Under the pieces are notes generated by a model. The model was not told the DNA's origin. It made no database searches and saw nothing but the letters and a program-made list of their open reading frames with translations. Below are positions 47,736 to 58,329 of a stretch of DNA of 64,000 nt, one piece after another (position 1 is the stretch's first letter; every line of letters begins with the position of its first letter). The stretch comes from Flaccisagitta enflata (Eukaryota > Chaetognatha > Sagittoidea > Aphragmophora), in the NCBI GenBank assembly GCA_965153355.1, contig OZ231126.1:104842001-104906000 (forward strand). The letters run 5' to 3'. The translations under genes were made by a program, and so were the position numbers.

Positions 47736-49187
47736 TCACTCTGCCAGGGCGGCAGTAATTTTCTGTCTCATCTCCCTCGCTTTTGCCACTGATGGGAAGC
47801 TAGAGAGATAGTCATCCACATAGAATGACAGCACAATCTGCCAGAAAACTTCTTCACCATACTTCTCACGGATTTGCTGAGCATGGTACTTCAAAGTGAA
47901 GTTTGCAACTGATGGTGAGCTTGATGCACCAAAAATGTGCACTAAACTCTCTATGGAGTCAATTTCCTTCATTGATTCATCTTTGAAAAAGAGGAATCGA
48001 AGTGCAGCTACATCTTCATCCGCAAAATGAATCATGTGGAAGAAATTTTTGATGTCTGCACTGACAGCAACTTGGTGTCGTCGAAATCTCATGAGGACAC
48101 CAACAAGGCTGTTCAACAAGTCTGGGCCATTGCAGAGGTGCTCATTGAGGTATGTGCCCCCCACTTTGGATGCGGCATCCTGGCAAATTCTGAATTTGCC
48201 AGGTTTGTCTGGTCTTGTTACGATGTGAATGGGCATGTACCAAACTGGTAATCCATTCAACTCTCGTTCTGTAACAACTCTTGCGTGACCTTCACTCAAA
48301 GTTTCTCGAATTTGCTTGAAAGTCCCTTCCATCCTAGCTGGGTCTTTCAAGAACTTGTCTTTTTCTTTCCAAAGTCTTGCTTTTGCATTGGAAAAAGAAT
48401 CGATCTTTTCAAAAACTTTTGCTGTGGCCATACGACCATTTCGATATGGCAGTCGAACTTTGTAGTGACCAAGCTTCTTGTCAAACTTGATTTCATTCAT
48501 TTGTTCCAGGCTAAAGTCGTCTTTAGCTGAAGGGTGGATTTTCTCATGATGAGGTGTTTCATGCCCTTCCATGATGAAATCATGTTGAAACATAGCATCA
48601 ATTTGTTGTCGAAGTGTCACCTCTTGGGCATCCAAAAGGCAGATTCCAGCTTCCAGACAGGAATCTGACTTGTCAAGGGCAGGACCAACCAATGTCCAGC
48701 CAAATTTTGTTCTCAGAGCTATGGGCTGCTCTCTTGAACCAAATCGCTGTCCAAGACCTGTCCAGGTCCAGGCAAAACGAGCATCAAGAATGACACCAAT
48801 AGTGGGGTCATCAAGTTCATCAAAGCTAACATCTTTCATGTAGGAAAGATCTTTGATATCCAAGTTTCTGGGAGCCTTGTCCCTCTCTGTAGTGAGAATG
48901 TCACCAACAAGGGCATTCCCAACATCCAGAGTGAAAGATCTATCAAGGGGTTGGATCTTGAAATCCGCAAAGTTTCTCATACTGTTCTCGCATTTGTCAA
49001 ACGTTGACAACTTGCAAGAGCGTTCAAAGATGATTCCATTGATGGAATCAAGAATGTCCGAAAGTACTGCGCTTGACGTAGCGGCGCAGTCCAGCATGGC
49101 GTATGTAGCCCGTTCCTGATTGCCCGATTGAATGATCACTGGTACGATCGGGCGAATCGCTCCAGGGCCTCCACACGCCGCCGCAAG
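47736..49187 (-). pseudogene. pol: BEL/Pao protease and reverse transcriptase region
   Basis: Follows the first TGA in the same frame. The protease active-site segment is YAMLDCAATSSAVL (Asp at about codon 860), with Cys-Ala where a Thr/Ser-Gly is more usual. The RT has the BEL/Pao hallmarks WYMPIHIVTRP, GKFRICQDAA, NEHLCNGPDLLNSL, VSADIKNFFHMI and the catalytic FYVDDYL (YVDD at 47822-47811). It makes element cDNA in the cytoplasmic particle. It is broken at its end by the TGA at 47738-47736, just before LTKWDSSHPEVL. Confidence 0.9.
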
Positions 49188-51668
49188 TCATGCTTCTTCG
49201 GTCTTCTCTCTATGGAAGAGAGTGTTGTGCTTCCCGTTGCACTCATCACATTTCACCTCCTCAGGGCATCCAGCTGAGAGGTGAACATGAGACAAACAAA
49301 GGAAGCACAATCCATTTTTCTTGACCAGCTCATGCCGGTCGGACTTTGACTTCTTCAAAAACTCAGTGCAGCAGCTGAGTTCGTGTGAGCCATTCTTGCA
49401 GGCCACACAATTGTCTGGTTTCTTGCCAGGTGGTGAGCTCTTCTTCTGGTCTTGAGCTGCACCTGGGGTCTTGTTGCCAGTCTGCTTGGTAGCGTTGGCA
49501 TAAGACTTTTTGTCAAAGCTGTTTCCCTTTGAAACAGGTCCTTTGCTTTTGGGCCTAGAAGTGGTTGTTGCTGCCACTTCAACCCCAGTTGCTGCAACTT
49601 CAGCATTGGTTGCAGTAACTTTCGCTGACTTGGGATTCTTGGCACCAGCCCCATCCTTGGTGGATGGTGTTGACTGATTCTGAGTCAAGAATCCAGCTCT
49701 AAGCATCAAAATCTTGTTTTCCTTACGGATGTAGCGGATAAAATCCGTGAATCCAAGTTCCCTTTCGGTTGGGTCAAAGAAGCGCCTTTCTTCGCTGTCT
49801 GCGGTGATCTTTGACCACCTGTGGGCAAAGAAAGGGAGTTTCTTGGTCAAAATTTCCTGATAGGTTTCTCTGGTAGAGAAAGTGGTTTCCCTATCAGTTT
49901 CAATGGCCCGTCTGTGGACCTCTTCCAGTTTCAAAGTGAGGGCCCGAATAGCCTCGGTGTCCTTTTGATCCAATTTCCCGCCTGACAAAAGCCCATCGAG
50001 CATTTGTCGGGCGGTGACCACCTTTTGCCCATACTCACGGCAGAGATGAGCCTTGGCTTTTCGCAAAGCCTCAGATGGGTCCTTTTCGTTGTCGTATTGA
50101 GTCACGGCAATTTTGGCAGTTCCAGTTGTCCAATACTTCAACTCCCAAAATATCATCTGGGCAGTAACGCCATCCAGAGTCGTTACTTGCTCAAACTGAG
50201 TCATGAATGATTCAAAGTCCTGAGAATCATCGCCTGAGAAGCGGTTTTCCTTTGGTGGGCGGCCTTGAATCATTAGGTCTCTTGCGTGGGACCGCAAGTT
50301 GACCATCAAAAGGTTGGTTGCAACATCACCATGCAGCAACGAGGGTGCTGCAGCGACACCAGAGTTATCACTATGGGCGGATGCTGGAGTTGCTGGCGTA
50401 GCAAGTGCGTTCACTTGTTGAGCCTGCGGGCCAAATGGCTGAGCTCCGGGTTGCAAACTTGCTGCAGTTTGCGGTCTTGAGTCCAAGTGAAGTTGCTGCA
50501 TTTGCTGCTGCAAGTGATTCGACTGTTGCTGCAACTGTTGTTGAAACTGTTGAGCTTGTTGCTGTAGCATCTGCTGCATCAAAACTAGCATCTGCTGGTT
50601 GTCAATGCTTGACTGCTGTTGTGGCACTTGATTTTGCTGTTGAAGCAATGGTGACGTACGTTGCTGCGACGGCACTGGACGCTGATGTGGCGTCCCTGAG
50701 ACCTGTTGCTGCGGCAACCCATTTGATTGCGCAGCAGGTGGTAGACATGCATTGTTTCCTCCAGAGGAAACTTGAACTCTGCCAGCAGCTGCAGTTGCTG
50801 CCGCTGGTGTTGATGCTGCAATTTGGGCCTGATTATTGACCCAATCTTGAGTCAAGTTAGCTCGCTCAGTAGCTAACTCATTGTCCAGTTCCTGTTGATC
50901 GCGGATTCGAGCTCTTTCAAGAGAATCCACGTTCTGTTGTTCTTGATGGAGACGGTTGAGACTCCGTTCTAACTCCCGGTCTTCAAACAAACGATCTCTG
51001 GCTCGTTTGTCCCTTTCAGTCTGGAGTCTGTCCACTTCAGAACTGAGTCTCTGACGCGCTTCTTCAACACGTCTTTGAGATGCTTGTGCAGCGGCTTCGG
51101 CGTCCAGGTGTCGAGAAGACCGAGATGGAGAGCTGCGACCGTCAGACCTCTGAGAGAGTCGGTCAACTGTTTCTATGGATCTCAGAGAGACTTGAGACCC
51201 CTGGCGAATCGGGACTGACTGATTCGCGTCATGATTGGGCGGATCTCGCCCTGGGAATAGGAGATTCTCAACGTCAGCTCCGAGCAAATCTTCCTCTGTG
51301 GCAGCACCATTAGGAGGTGGAGGAGGAGCTGGTAGATCTCCCACGAGTTCTCCCTGAGATTCGACAGGGCGAATCTCTGCATGTAAAGGCTCATAGTTTG
51401 CCATGACAGTGTCTGCTCTAGTCAGAGCATCTCTGACACGGCCGGCTAATTTGTCGGGTATGTTGACAATCGATCGTAATTCGTTGGCCGTTTGTTCGAT
51501 CGAAATTAGCATCTGATTCACTTGTTGAATCAGCCAAGGGTCATTGGACTCAATTGCTTCTTCGCGATCGGTCATAAAAACATCAACATTTCGGTTGATA
51601 TCAAGGATCAACCTGCATGCCAATCGATCCCCTGGAAGAGGATTGGCAAAGACCGATTTGGAAGTCAT
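49188..51668 (-). CDS. gag: BEL/Pao gag (826 aa)
   Basis: The structural capsid/nucleocapsid protein that packages element RNA in cytoplasmic particles. The ATG after the leader GA array is chosen over the track-like start inside it because the upstream residues are only Ser-Leu microsatellite. The order is an N-terminal helical region, a charged coiled-coil (Arg/Glu-rich, about residues 210-330), a Gln-rich segment (about 380-470), then a capsid-like region. At the C-terminus are Cys/His zinc-binding motifs: CVACKNGSHELSCC, GLCFLCLSHVHLSAGC and VKCDECNGKHNTLFH. The Cys/His spacing is typical of BEL/Pao gag. It ends with TGA followed by C, in frame with pol. Confidence 0.88.
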   Translation of the reverse strand: MTSKSVFANPLPGDRLACRLILDINRNVDVFMTDREEAIESNDPWLIQQVNQMLISIEQTANELRSIVNIPDKLAGRVRDALTRADTVMANYEPLHAEIRPVESQGELVGDLPAPPPPPNGAATEEDLLGADVENLLFPGRDPPNHDANQSVPIRQGSQVSLRSIETVDRLSQRSDGRSSPSRSSRHLDAEAAAQASQRRVEEARQRLSSEVDRLQTERDKRARDRLFEDRELERSLNRLHQEQQNVDSLERARIRDQQELDNELATERANLTQDWVNNQAQIAASTPAAATAAAGRVQVSSGGNNACLPPAAQSNGLPQQQVSGTPHQRPVPSQQRTSPLLQQQNQVPQQQSSIDNQQMLVLMQQMLQQQAQQFQQQLQQQSNHLQQQMQQLHLDSRPQTAASLQPGAQPFGPQAQQVNALATPATPASAHSDNSGVAAAPSLLHGDVATNLLMVNLRSHARDLMIQGRPPKENRFSGDDSQDFESFMTQFEQVTTLDGVTAQMIFWELKYWTTGTAKIAVTQYDNEKDPSEALRKAKAHLCREYGQKVVTARQMLDGLLSGGKLDQKDTEAIRALTLKLEEVHRRAIETDRETTFSTRETYQEILTKKLPFFAHRWSKITADSEERRFFDPTERELGFTDFIRYIRKENKILMLRAGFLTQNQSTPSTKDGAGAKNPKSAKVTATNAEVAATGVEVAATTTSRPKSKGPVSKGNSFDKKSYANATKQTGNKTPGAAQDQKKSSPPGKKPDNCVACKNGSHELSCCTEFLKKSKSDRHELVKKNGLCFLCLSHVHLSAGCPEEVKCDECNGKHNTLFHREKTEEA

Positions 51669-51744
51669 TTTCCTCTTTGAAGGTCTCAAAGAAAAGGAAA
51701 ATACAAAGGGTCGTTTTCCGTAAGTTTTGGCAACGCGAAACTCG

Positions 51745-51816
<72 letters not shown>

Positions 51817-52362
51817 AAACTAATTCGAGGCGATGACTCGCGATTCCCGATCGGAATCACGATGACAAAATCGTTAAATTAACGATGATGCCGATGACGG
51901 CGATGATAGCGATGCAGCGGAGCTGCGTGAACCGATGACGTCTATTCTCAAACAGAGAATAAACAATGGTCCGGTGACAAAGACGCGGACCAAACAATAC
52001 GGAAAAATCGAGTGTTAATTCCGTAGTATCAACAAGCAGTTACCTACACCAAGCAGTTACCGTGTAGGTAACTGAAGACAAAAAAAAATGATGAAAGAGG
52101 TAGCCTCTTTCACGCAAAATTCGTTTCCGCGCGAGCGACAGAAACGAGGAGACGTGAGAAAGAAATAAGGAGAAAGAGTTTTCTCTTTCTAGATTTCCTC
52201 TAAAAATTTCTTCTTTACACCGCTTCGTCGATGTCCAAACAAAGCCGAATCCACGAAGCAACGGCGCGATTTGTACGTAGTTGTAGTCGTATTTGTCAAT
52301 GTATCAAGTTAGAATAGGAAGAGGCAGATAGGGCTCAAAAAACAAGTGCTAATTGTGTTAAA
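51669..52362 (-). other. BEL/Pao 5' leader with embedded (GA)n
   Basis: Leader between the 5' LTR and gag, including a GA array at 51749-51812 about 80 bp upstream of the gag ATG. No standard primer-binding site complementary to a tRNA 3' end was recognised by eye next to the LTR. Confidence 0.7.
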
Positions 52363-52822
52363 TGTTTTCGCGTATCCAACGCTTATCGACCTATCAATGC
52401 CCTATCGACCCTACTTCCTACTAGTCTGTCAGTATGTCAAATACTAAGTCCAGGTTGTTAAATAGTAAAAGGTACTTTATTCTTGTATCCGATTACTGGC
52501 CTTGCCAGATTTAACACTGCAAAGAAATAATGAGATCATGTCAGTTACAATGAATATCTAGTAAAAGCAAGCAATATGTCAATCATACAATCAGTCATAC
52601 AATCAATCAAGCAATCATTCGTACAAATATCCTAATACACTTACCAAGTGTGGACTTGTAACCAAAAGTCGAATATTCAATGATAATTCAGAAATGTCAA
52701 ATTAATTCATGGAGACAAAAATTCATGAGCGATGGATAGATGCTGATCAAAGATATAAGCAATGAAACTAAGGATCAGTTCTTTAGATGTGTTGTTTCTG
52801 CGCGTTCGTCGTCCGTCGAACA
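52363..52822 (-). repeat. BEL/Pao 5' LTR (460 bp)
   Basis: Direct copy of 44180-44639 with two substitutions. Promoter elements within it could not be assigned with confidence. Confidence 0.95.
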
Positions 52823-52827
52823 CCCGG
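52823..52827. repeat. Target-site duplication of BEL/Pao, right copy
   Basis: cccgg, identical to 44175-44179. Confidence 0.9.
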
Positions 52828-53576
52828 CGTCATCTCTCTCGTTGGCGCTACTCCCAGCGTCATCTCTGTCGTCCGCGTCAATCTCGGCGTCGTCTCTCTC
52901 GTCGGCGTCGTTCCTGGCGTCATCAATCTCGCCGGCGCCGATCCCGGCGTCATCTCTCTCCACGGCGTTGTTCCCGGCGTCATCAATCTCGACGGCTTTG
53001 CTCCCGGCGTCATCTCCTCCTCCTCCACCTCCTCCTCCTCCTCCTCCTCCTCATTCTCCACCTCCTCAACCTCTGATATCGAGCTCCTTCATTTCGTCTC
53101 TCATCGCTCAACCACCTCCATCGTCTTCATCACCTTCCACTTCTCCTACTCTTCCTCCTCCTCCTCCTCGTCGATTTGCAGACAAGGTGGTGAGATTAAG
53201 AGACAATGAAGATGGTTGGCAAGATAAAAGGCAAGGAAAAAGGAAGAAAAAGCCCTCGGTCAGTGGGACTAACACTGACAACGGCGAACTCAAAGGAGTA
53301 CCCCCACGTGACTTCTGGCAATTTTCAGTCACCAGACTCGACGAAAAAACAACCGACGATGCCGTTCGCCGTTCCCTTCACAAGGCAGGAGTCAAAGTCA
53401 AAGAAGTATGGATGCTTCCCTCAAAATTCAAAGGCACAAAGACGGCCAAAATTCGGGTGGTCAGAGAGCACCGAGAAAAGGCCAAAGCAAAATCGATCTG
53501 GCCTCTTCACTGCCTCATCCGAGATTGGGACTTCAGTCGGAGGAAGGTCGACTCTGACAGGCAGCAAGTCAGTTAA
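52828..53576 (+). pseudogene. LINE ORF1, second part
   Basis: Continues the 10-residue repeats for about six units, then a poly-Pro stretch and Ser/Pro-rich linker. A basic RNA-binding module follows, with KRKKKPS and an RRM-like fold segment (FWQFSVTRLDEKTTDDAVRR, then GVKVKEVWMLPSK and HCLIRDWDF). The first and second parts together (718 + 749 nt) are divisible by three, giving 488 residues and a stop. Such ORF1 proteins bind LINE RNA. Ends TAA at 53574-53576. Confidence 0.82.
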
Positions 53577-55295
53577 GTCGCCCTTTGTTCTGTTTTGGCA
53601 ATTTTGTCTCTTCGCTCTTTTCGCTGCCTCGCTAAAAGACATAACAATTGCATCTCATAACCTGCATTCATTCAAACAGTCAGGGGCTTACCATAAATCC
53701 TGTATTGAGAGTTATGGTGGCGTCTGGTTTGCTCAAGAATTGTGGCTGTCGGAAAAACAGCTTCCTCTCATGCAGCAATTGGGTACACAATTTGTGGCTC
53801 GCAGTGGCATGGAAAAGGCAGTTTCAGATGGAATATTGAAAGGAAGGCCATTTGGAGGTGTCAGCATCACCTGGTCTCATGATCTCGATCATCTCATTTC
53901 GCCATTGTCAAACTTTTTCCACAAACGCGTGGTTGGAGTGGAAATGAAAGGGGAAGAAAAACCTTTATTACTTCTTTCCATATACATGCCGTTTTATAAT
54001 TCATCAAATCGCGCAGAATGCCTCACAGAAACAATCGACGCAATTTCCATGTTGGAAACAATCATTGAACAGTTTCCCAATCACTCCATTATTATTGGTG
54101 GGGACTTAAACACGGAATTAAGAGGAGAGTCGCAATTTGATCAGTTTTGGAACGACTTCATGATGAAGAATCAACTGATTTGTTGTGACTCGTTCTTTCC
54201 CCAAGATTCAATTACATATCATCACAAAGGTCTCGATCAGAAAAAGTGGAATGACCACTTTTTGGTTAGTCCTTCATTTCTTCATAACCACTGCTCAAAT
54301 TTCTCCATTCTAGATGACGGCGACAATACATCTGACCATTTGCCCATACTCATGAAAATCTCAATGAATGTAAGTGATTTTACACAGGATAAGGAAGAAT
54401 CAAATCCTGTCTCTTCGCTAAAATGGAGCAATATCAGTTCCAGTCAGATTGACACATATACTGCGCGGTTGCATGATCTGATAAACGCGTTGCCTCAACC
54501 GGATGTGACATGGAAATGCAGTTCTTCTTGCATGTGTGACAATTTAACTTGTCATGAGTCTATTCAAAAAGAATATGATAACCTCATACACTGTCTTCAT
54601 GAGGCCGATTCCGTCCTTCCACGGCAAAAGCCAGGTGTGAGAAAACACTGGTGGACAGATGGTCTCACGGAACTTAAAAACAAATCTATTGAAATTCATA
54701 CACTTTGGAAAAATGGTGGTCGTCCGCGCCAAGGGCCTCTGAATGAGGAACGCTGCAAGGTCAGTGCTGCCTATAAATTGGCCATCAAAGTAGCTCAACG
54801 TGCGCCTAATCAAGAAGCATGGGACAAGTTGCATGTTTCATTATCACAGAATGACACCAATTCGTTCTGGAAATCGTGGCGGCGAATTTACAACAAGAAT
54901 AAAAGTGAGTTTTCGCCAGTGGTAAATGGCATCTCGTCGAAAAAGGGAATTGCAGAGACCTTTAAGGAGAGCTTCAGCAAAAACTCGTTGCCAAACAATC
55001 CTAAAAAGGTGGACGAATTAAACAAAAAGTTCGATTCAAAATACTGCGAATTTATGGAAAGTCATAGACAGTCATGCGATTGTAACACAACCAACATTAC
55101 CACCGTGGATGTCATCGATGCTCTCCTCAGCATGAAGAGCGGAAAATGCGCTGATGCAGACAAGATTTCCGTGGAACATCTCCACAATGCACCATTAAAC
55201 TTTCTCAAGCGTCTTGGTTCATTGTTTAACATGATGTTAAAGCATTCATTTGTCCCTAATCAGTTTCAAATGGGCTTCATGATACCATTGGTTAA
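53577..55295 (+). pseudogene. LINE ORF2, apurinic-like endonuclease half
   Basis: Frame +1 relative to ORF1 and open upstream into it. Motifs of the APE-type endonuclease are ITIASHNLHS (near 53644), WFAQELWL (near 53729), YMPFYN, IIIGGDLNTE (54097-54111), WNDHFLVSP and TSDHLPI (54331-54345). It nicks target DNA to start target-primed reverse transcription. The segment ends with FQMGFMIPLV, the usual lead into the RT core, where the long-TIR element begins. No ATG lies between the ORF1 stop and the first motif; ATA at 53641-53643 could be a mutated start. Confidence 0.88.
55293..55295. repeat. Target-site duplication TAA of long-TIR element, left copy
   Basis: TAA, repeated at 63009-63011. 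Keeping one copy restores the lysine codon in VKDQQ. Confidence 0.8.
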
Positions 55296-56800
55296 TAGTC
55301 AGGGATCTTAGCGGCAGAAACTTAAGTGAAGGGTAAAAATTTCCAAACAGCTCTGGAACTTCACTATTCTGACATATTTTTTCGTGCTGAACACAAATCT
55401 GACCTCCATTTTGGAATATTTTTTGGGCCCCCCTTTCAAAAATCCAATTTTTTGCCATTTTTAGGGTAAAAATGCACTTTTTAGCTATTTGGAGTTCACT
55501 GTTGACACCCAGTTGCGTTTTTCAGTTGAACCTAATAAGAACTGCAGTATATACACAGTTTAGGAGAGTTTGGCGGCCATTCGGGGACTGTAACTGGCCA
55601 AAAACAGGCCAAAAATGGCCCAAAAAAGCAAAAAACCCCATTTTTTCTCAAAAAATGAGTGTTATTTAAGAATTTCTTGCCAAACACACTCAATTAGGTC
55701 AGAATAAGGACAAATGTACTCATTGAGAGCTTTTAGTACTGCTACGGGGGTAATAACAGGCCAAAAACAGGCCAAAAATGGCCCAAAATGGCCAAAATCG
55801 GCATTTTTATCAGATAGATCATAGTTATTCGGAATTTTTTCACTTATCTCACCCAATCCAGTCAGAACTAGATCAAATATACTCATTGAGAGCTTTGAAA
55901 ACTAATACGGGGGCCACAACAGGCCAAAAACAGGCCAAAAACGGCCTAAGATGGTCAAAATTGACATTTTCATCTCATATATCATTGTTATTCAGGATTT
56001 TTTCCCCAATCTCACTCAATGCAGTCAGAACAACGTCTAATATACTCATCGAGAGCTTTGGAAACTGATACCAGCGCCACAAGAGGCCAAAAACAGGCCA
56101 AAAATGGCCTAAAATGGCCAAAATCGATGTTTTCATTTGATAGATCATTGTTATTCAGAATTTTTTCGCCAATCTCACTCAATGAAGTTAGAACTAGGTC
56201 AAACAAACTCATTGAGAGCTTTGGAAACTGATAACGGGGCCATAACGGGCCAAAAACAGGCCAAAAATGGCCTAAAATGGCCAAAATCGACATTTTCATC
56301 TAAAATATCAAAGCTCTTTGGAATTTTTTTGTAAATCTCGCTCAATCTAGTCAGAACTAGGACAGAAGTACTCATTGAGAGCTTTGGACACTTATTCCAG
56401 GGTCATAACAGGCCAAAAACAGGCAAAAAATGGGCCAAAATGGGCAAAATGGCCTAATTCTGCTTTTTCATTGGGCAGATCATTGTTATTCAGAATTTTT
56501 TAGCCAATCTCACTAATTTCAGTCAGAATTAGGTCAAATATACTCATTGAGAGTTGTGAAAACTATAACGCCATAACAGGCCAAAAATTGGGCTAAAATG
56601 GCCTAAATTGATATTTTCATCTCAAATATCATAATTGTTCAGATTTTTTTGTAGATCTCACTCAATCTAGTCAGAACTAGGACAAAGATACTTACTGAGA
56701 GATTCGAGTACTGATACAGTAGCCGTAACAGGCCAAAAGCTGGCCAAAAATGGGCTAAAATGGCCAAAATTGGCATTTTCATCAATTAAATCATTGTTGT
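55296..56800 (+). repeat. Left arm of long-TIR element
   Basis: ~290 bp of unique arm, then about eight ~160-bp units. Each has the words aggccaaaaacaggccaaaa, ttgttattcagaattttttc, ctcactcaat and actcattgagagctttg. Confidence 0.88.
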
Positions 56801-56808
56801 TCAAATTA

Positions 56809-57056
56809 TCATGTTGATTTGGGGAATTTCAGGCCTGAGTCGGCGGATCTCAGACCTGAGAGAGCCTGAGGGGGATGGATAGACAGATGGACGGACAAAT
56901 GGACTAACAGGAGGGCTGAATGAAGGCTAGGGAGGGCAGGATCAGGGCTCAAGAGGCGCCGGGAGGGTAGGGAATTTTGAGTGTATGTACGAATGGACAA
57001 GAAAGCTGTTGAGCCAACTATGTGCAAATTCAAATACGAAGTTACTAATGGATAGC
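56809..57056. repeat. Family B-type minisatellite fragment
   Basis: ggcctgagtcggcggatctc units followed by gacagatggacggac. Short remnant inside the long-TIR element. Confidence 0.5.
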
Positions 57057-57127
57057 TCTTCCTTTCGCTTCAAACTCAGTCGGTTATCCAACTCGGTGAT
57101 CAAGCAACTCTACCAACTGCTCTACAC
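57057..57127 (-). other. tRNA-derived (SINE-like) remnant
   Basis: On the minus strand tagagcagttggtagag resembles a tRNA A box and tgagtttgaagc a decayed B box, with plausible spacing. The anticodon stem does not pair well, so this is not a functional tRNA gene. Confidence 0.35.
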
Positions 57128-57149
57128 TATTTAACTACTGATTTTTTTT

Positions 57150-57660
57150 TCCTTTTTGGGCCGCGGCCCCGAAGGGGCCGATGACCTATGCTTTCACACA
57201 GGGGAAATTTCTCCTTCTTCTTCTATGTACCCCCCCCAGGCTCAAATCCTAGCCTTGAGGCTCAAATCCCAGCCTCAAAGCTCAAATCCCAGCCTTGAGG
57301 CTTAAATCCTAGCCTTGAGGCTCAAATCCCAGCCTCAAGCCTCAAATCGCAGTCTCCAGGCTCAAATCTCAGTCTCGAGGCTCAAATCCCAATCTTGAGG
57401 CTCAAATCCCAGCCTTGAGGCTAAAATCCCAGCCTTGAAGCTTAAATCCTAGTCTTGAGGCTTAAATCCTAGCCTCAAGGCTAAAATCCCAGCCTCAAAG
57501 CTCAAATCCCAGCCTTTAGGCTCAAATTCAAACCTTGAGGCTCAAATCCCAGCAGAATAGGCCCCAAAGGAGACAAAGCCGATGGGGCAGGGGGGGGGGG
57601 TGGATGGACGGTCATACGGATGGATGGACAGATTGTGTTCTTCGGAGCCGCTGCCCAAAA
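57150..57660 (+). mobile_element. Family B modular element with ~20-bp minisatellite
   Basis: Lead gggccgcggccccgaagggg and gatgacctatgctttcacac, an array of gaggctcaaatcccagcctt units (57235-57555), a GGAT/GGAC core and exit gccgctgcccaaaa. Confidence 0.65.
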
Positions 57661-57679
57661 GCTCAAAAACGCCGAAAAA

Positions 57680-58325
57680 GTAACAGGTTGCCCAAGGGCA
57701 ATGTGTGGTCAGCAATACCTGTTGCCCTGCTTTGAGTGATTGTAAATTGGGGTGGGGGGGAGACAAGGCAGCGGCCCCGAAGGGGACATAGTCCTGTAGA
57801 ACACAGGGGGACTTTTGTTCGTCCTGCCTGAAAAAGTGGATGAGATGCTGTAGAGGGTTGACTGAAGGCTTGCAAGAACCTAACCTGAGGTCTCAGAAGG
57901 CTGATGTAAGGCCTGAGAATGCCAACTGGAAGCTTGATTGGGCTGACTTGAGGCTTGAGAAAGCTGGAATAAGGCTTGAAAGGTTTGAAGGCTGATTGGA
58001 AGCCTGAGAGCAATAAATTGAGGCTTACATAGCTTGAGAGGCCTAATTTGAGGCCTGAGAGGCCAGGTTTGAGGCCTGAGAATTTTGATTTGAGGCCTGA
58101 GAAGCCTAATTTAAGGCCTGAGAGGCCAGGTTTGAGGCCTGAGAAGTTGGATTTGAGGCGTGAGAGGCCAGATTTGAGGCGTGAGAGGCCAGATTCGAGG
58201 TGTGAGATGCTGGATTTGAGGCCTGAGAGGCTGGATTTGAGGCTTGAGAGGTCAGATTTGAGGTCTCAGAGGCCAGATTTGAGGCCTGAGGGGCCTTATG
58301 AGGGGAGCACATTGCTGCGAATCTG
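57680..58325 (+). mobile_element. Family B modular element with 21-bp minisatellite
   Basis: Lead aggttgcccaagggcaatgt, cagcggccccgaaggggaca and gtcctgtagaacacaggggg, followed by ggcctgagaggccagatttg units (57880-58300). Confidence 0.65.
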
Positions 58326-58329
58326 ATAT

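Larger units (their letters stand above)
44955..51668 (-). pseudogene. BEL/Pao gag-pol, one frame of 2,238 codons with three in-frame TGA codons
   Basis: The frame starts at the ATG at 51668-51666 and stays open to the stop at 44955, except for TGA codons at 49190-49188 (codon 827), 47738-47736 (codon 1311) and 45995-45993 (codon 1892). There are no frameshifts. All three stops are TGA and each could arise from CGA by a single C-to-T change. The stops fall at the gag/protease junction, inside the RT connection (AALAE*GFCLTKW) and inside the integrase zinc-binding region (FFILG*RTTIS). The copy probably cannot make full pol, although readthrough at the first stop is conceivable. Sub-regions are listed separately. 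Confidence 0.9.
44180..52822 (-). mobile_element. Full-length BEL/Pao LTR retrotransposon (8,643 bp)
   Basis: Bounded by 460-bp direct LTRs starting TG and ending CA, with a 5-bp target duplication. The internal minus-strand frame encodes gag with zinc knuckles, an aspartic protease, reverse transcriptase (YVDD), RNase H and integrase in BEL/Pao order. It lies antisense to the LINE ORF1 it interrupts. The two LTRs differ at two positions, indicating a recent insertion. A single gag-pol frame is normal for the group. Confidence 0.95.

Noticed and set aside
45426-48530. Plus-strand frames of 60-217 codons across the BEL/Pao pol
   Set aside because: Antisense shadows of the minus-strand gag-pol frame.
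53206-53576. ATG at 53206 as the real start of LINE ORF2
   Set aside because: It lies inside the ORF1 RRM-like coding region and would add ~145 residues of non-homologous sequence; treated as an overlap frame.
57057-57127. Functional tRNA gene
   Set aside because: A-box-like and weak B-box-like words are present, but the anticodon stem does not pair and the B box is decayed; kept only as a tRNA-derived remnant.
58048-58326. Frame with 7-residue RPERPDL-type repeats
   Set aside because: Direct product of the 21-bp minisatellite period; no start context, no domain.
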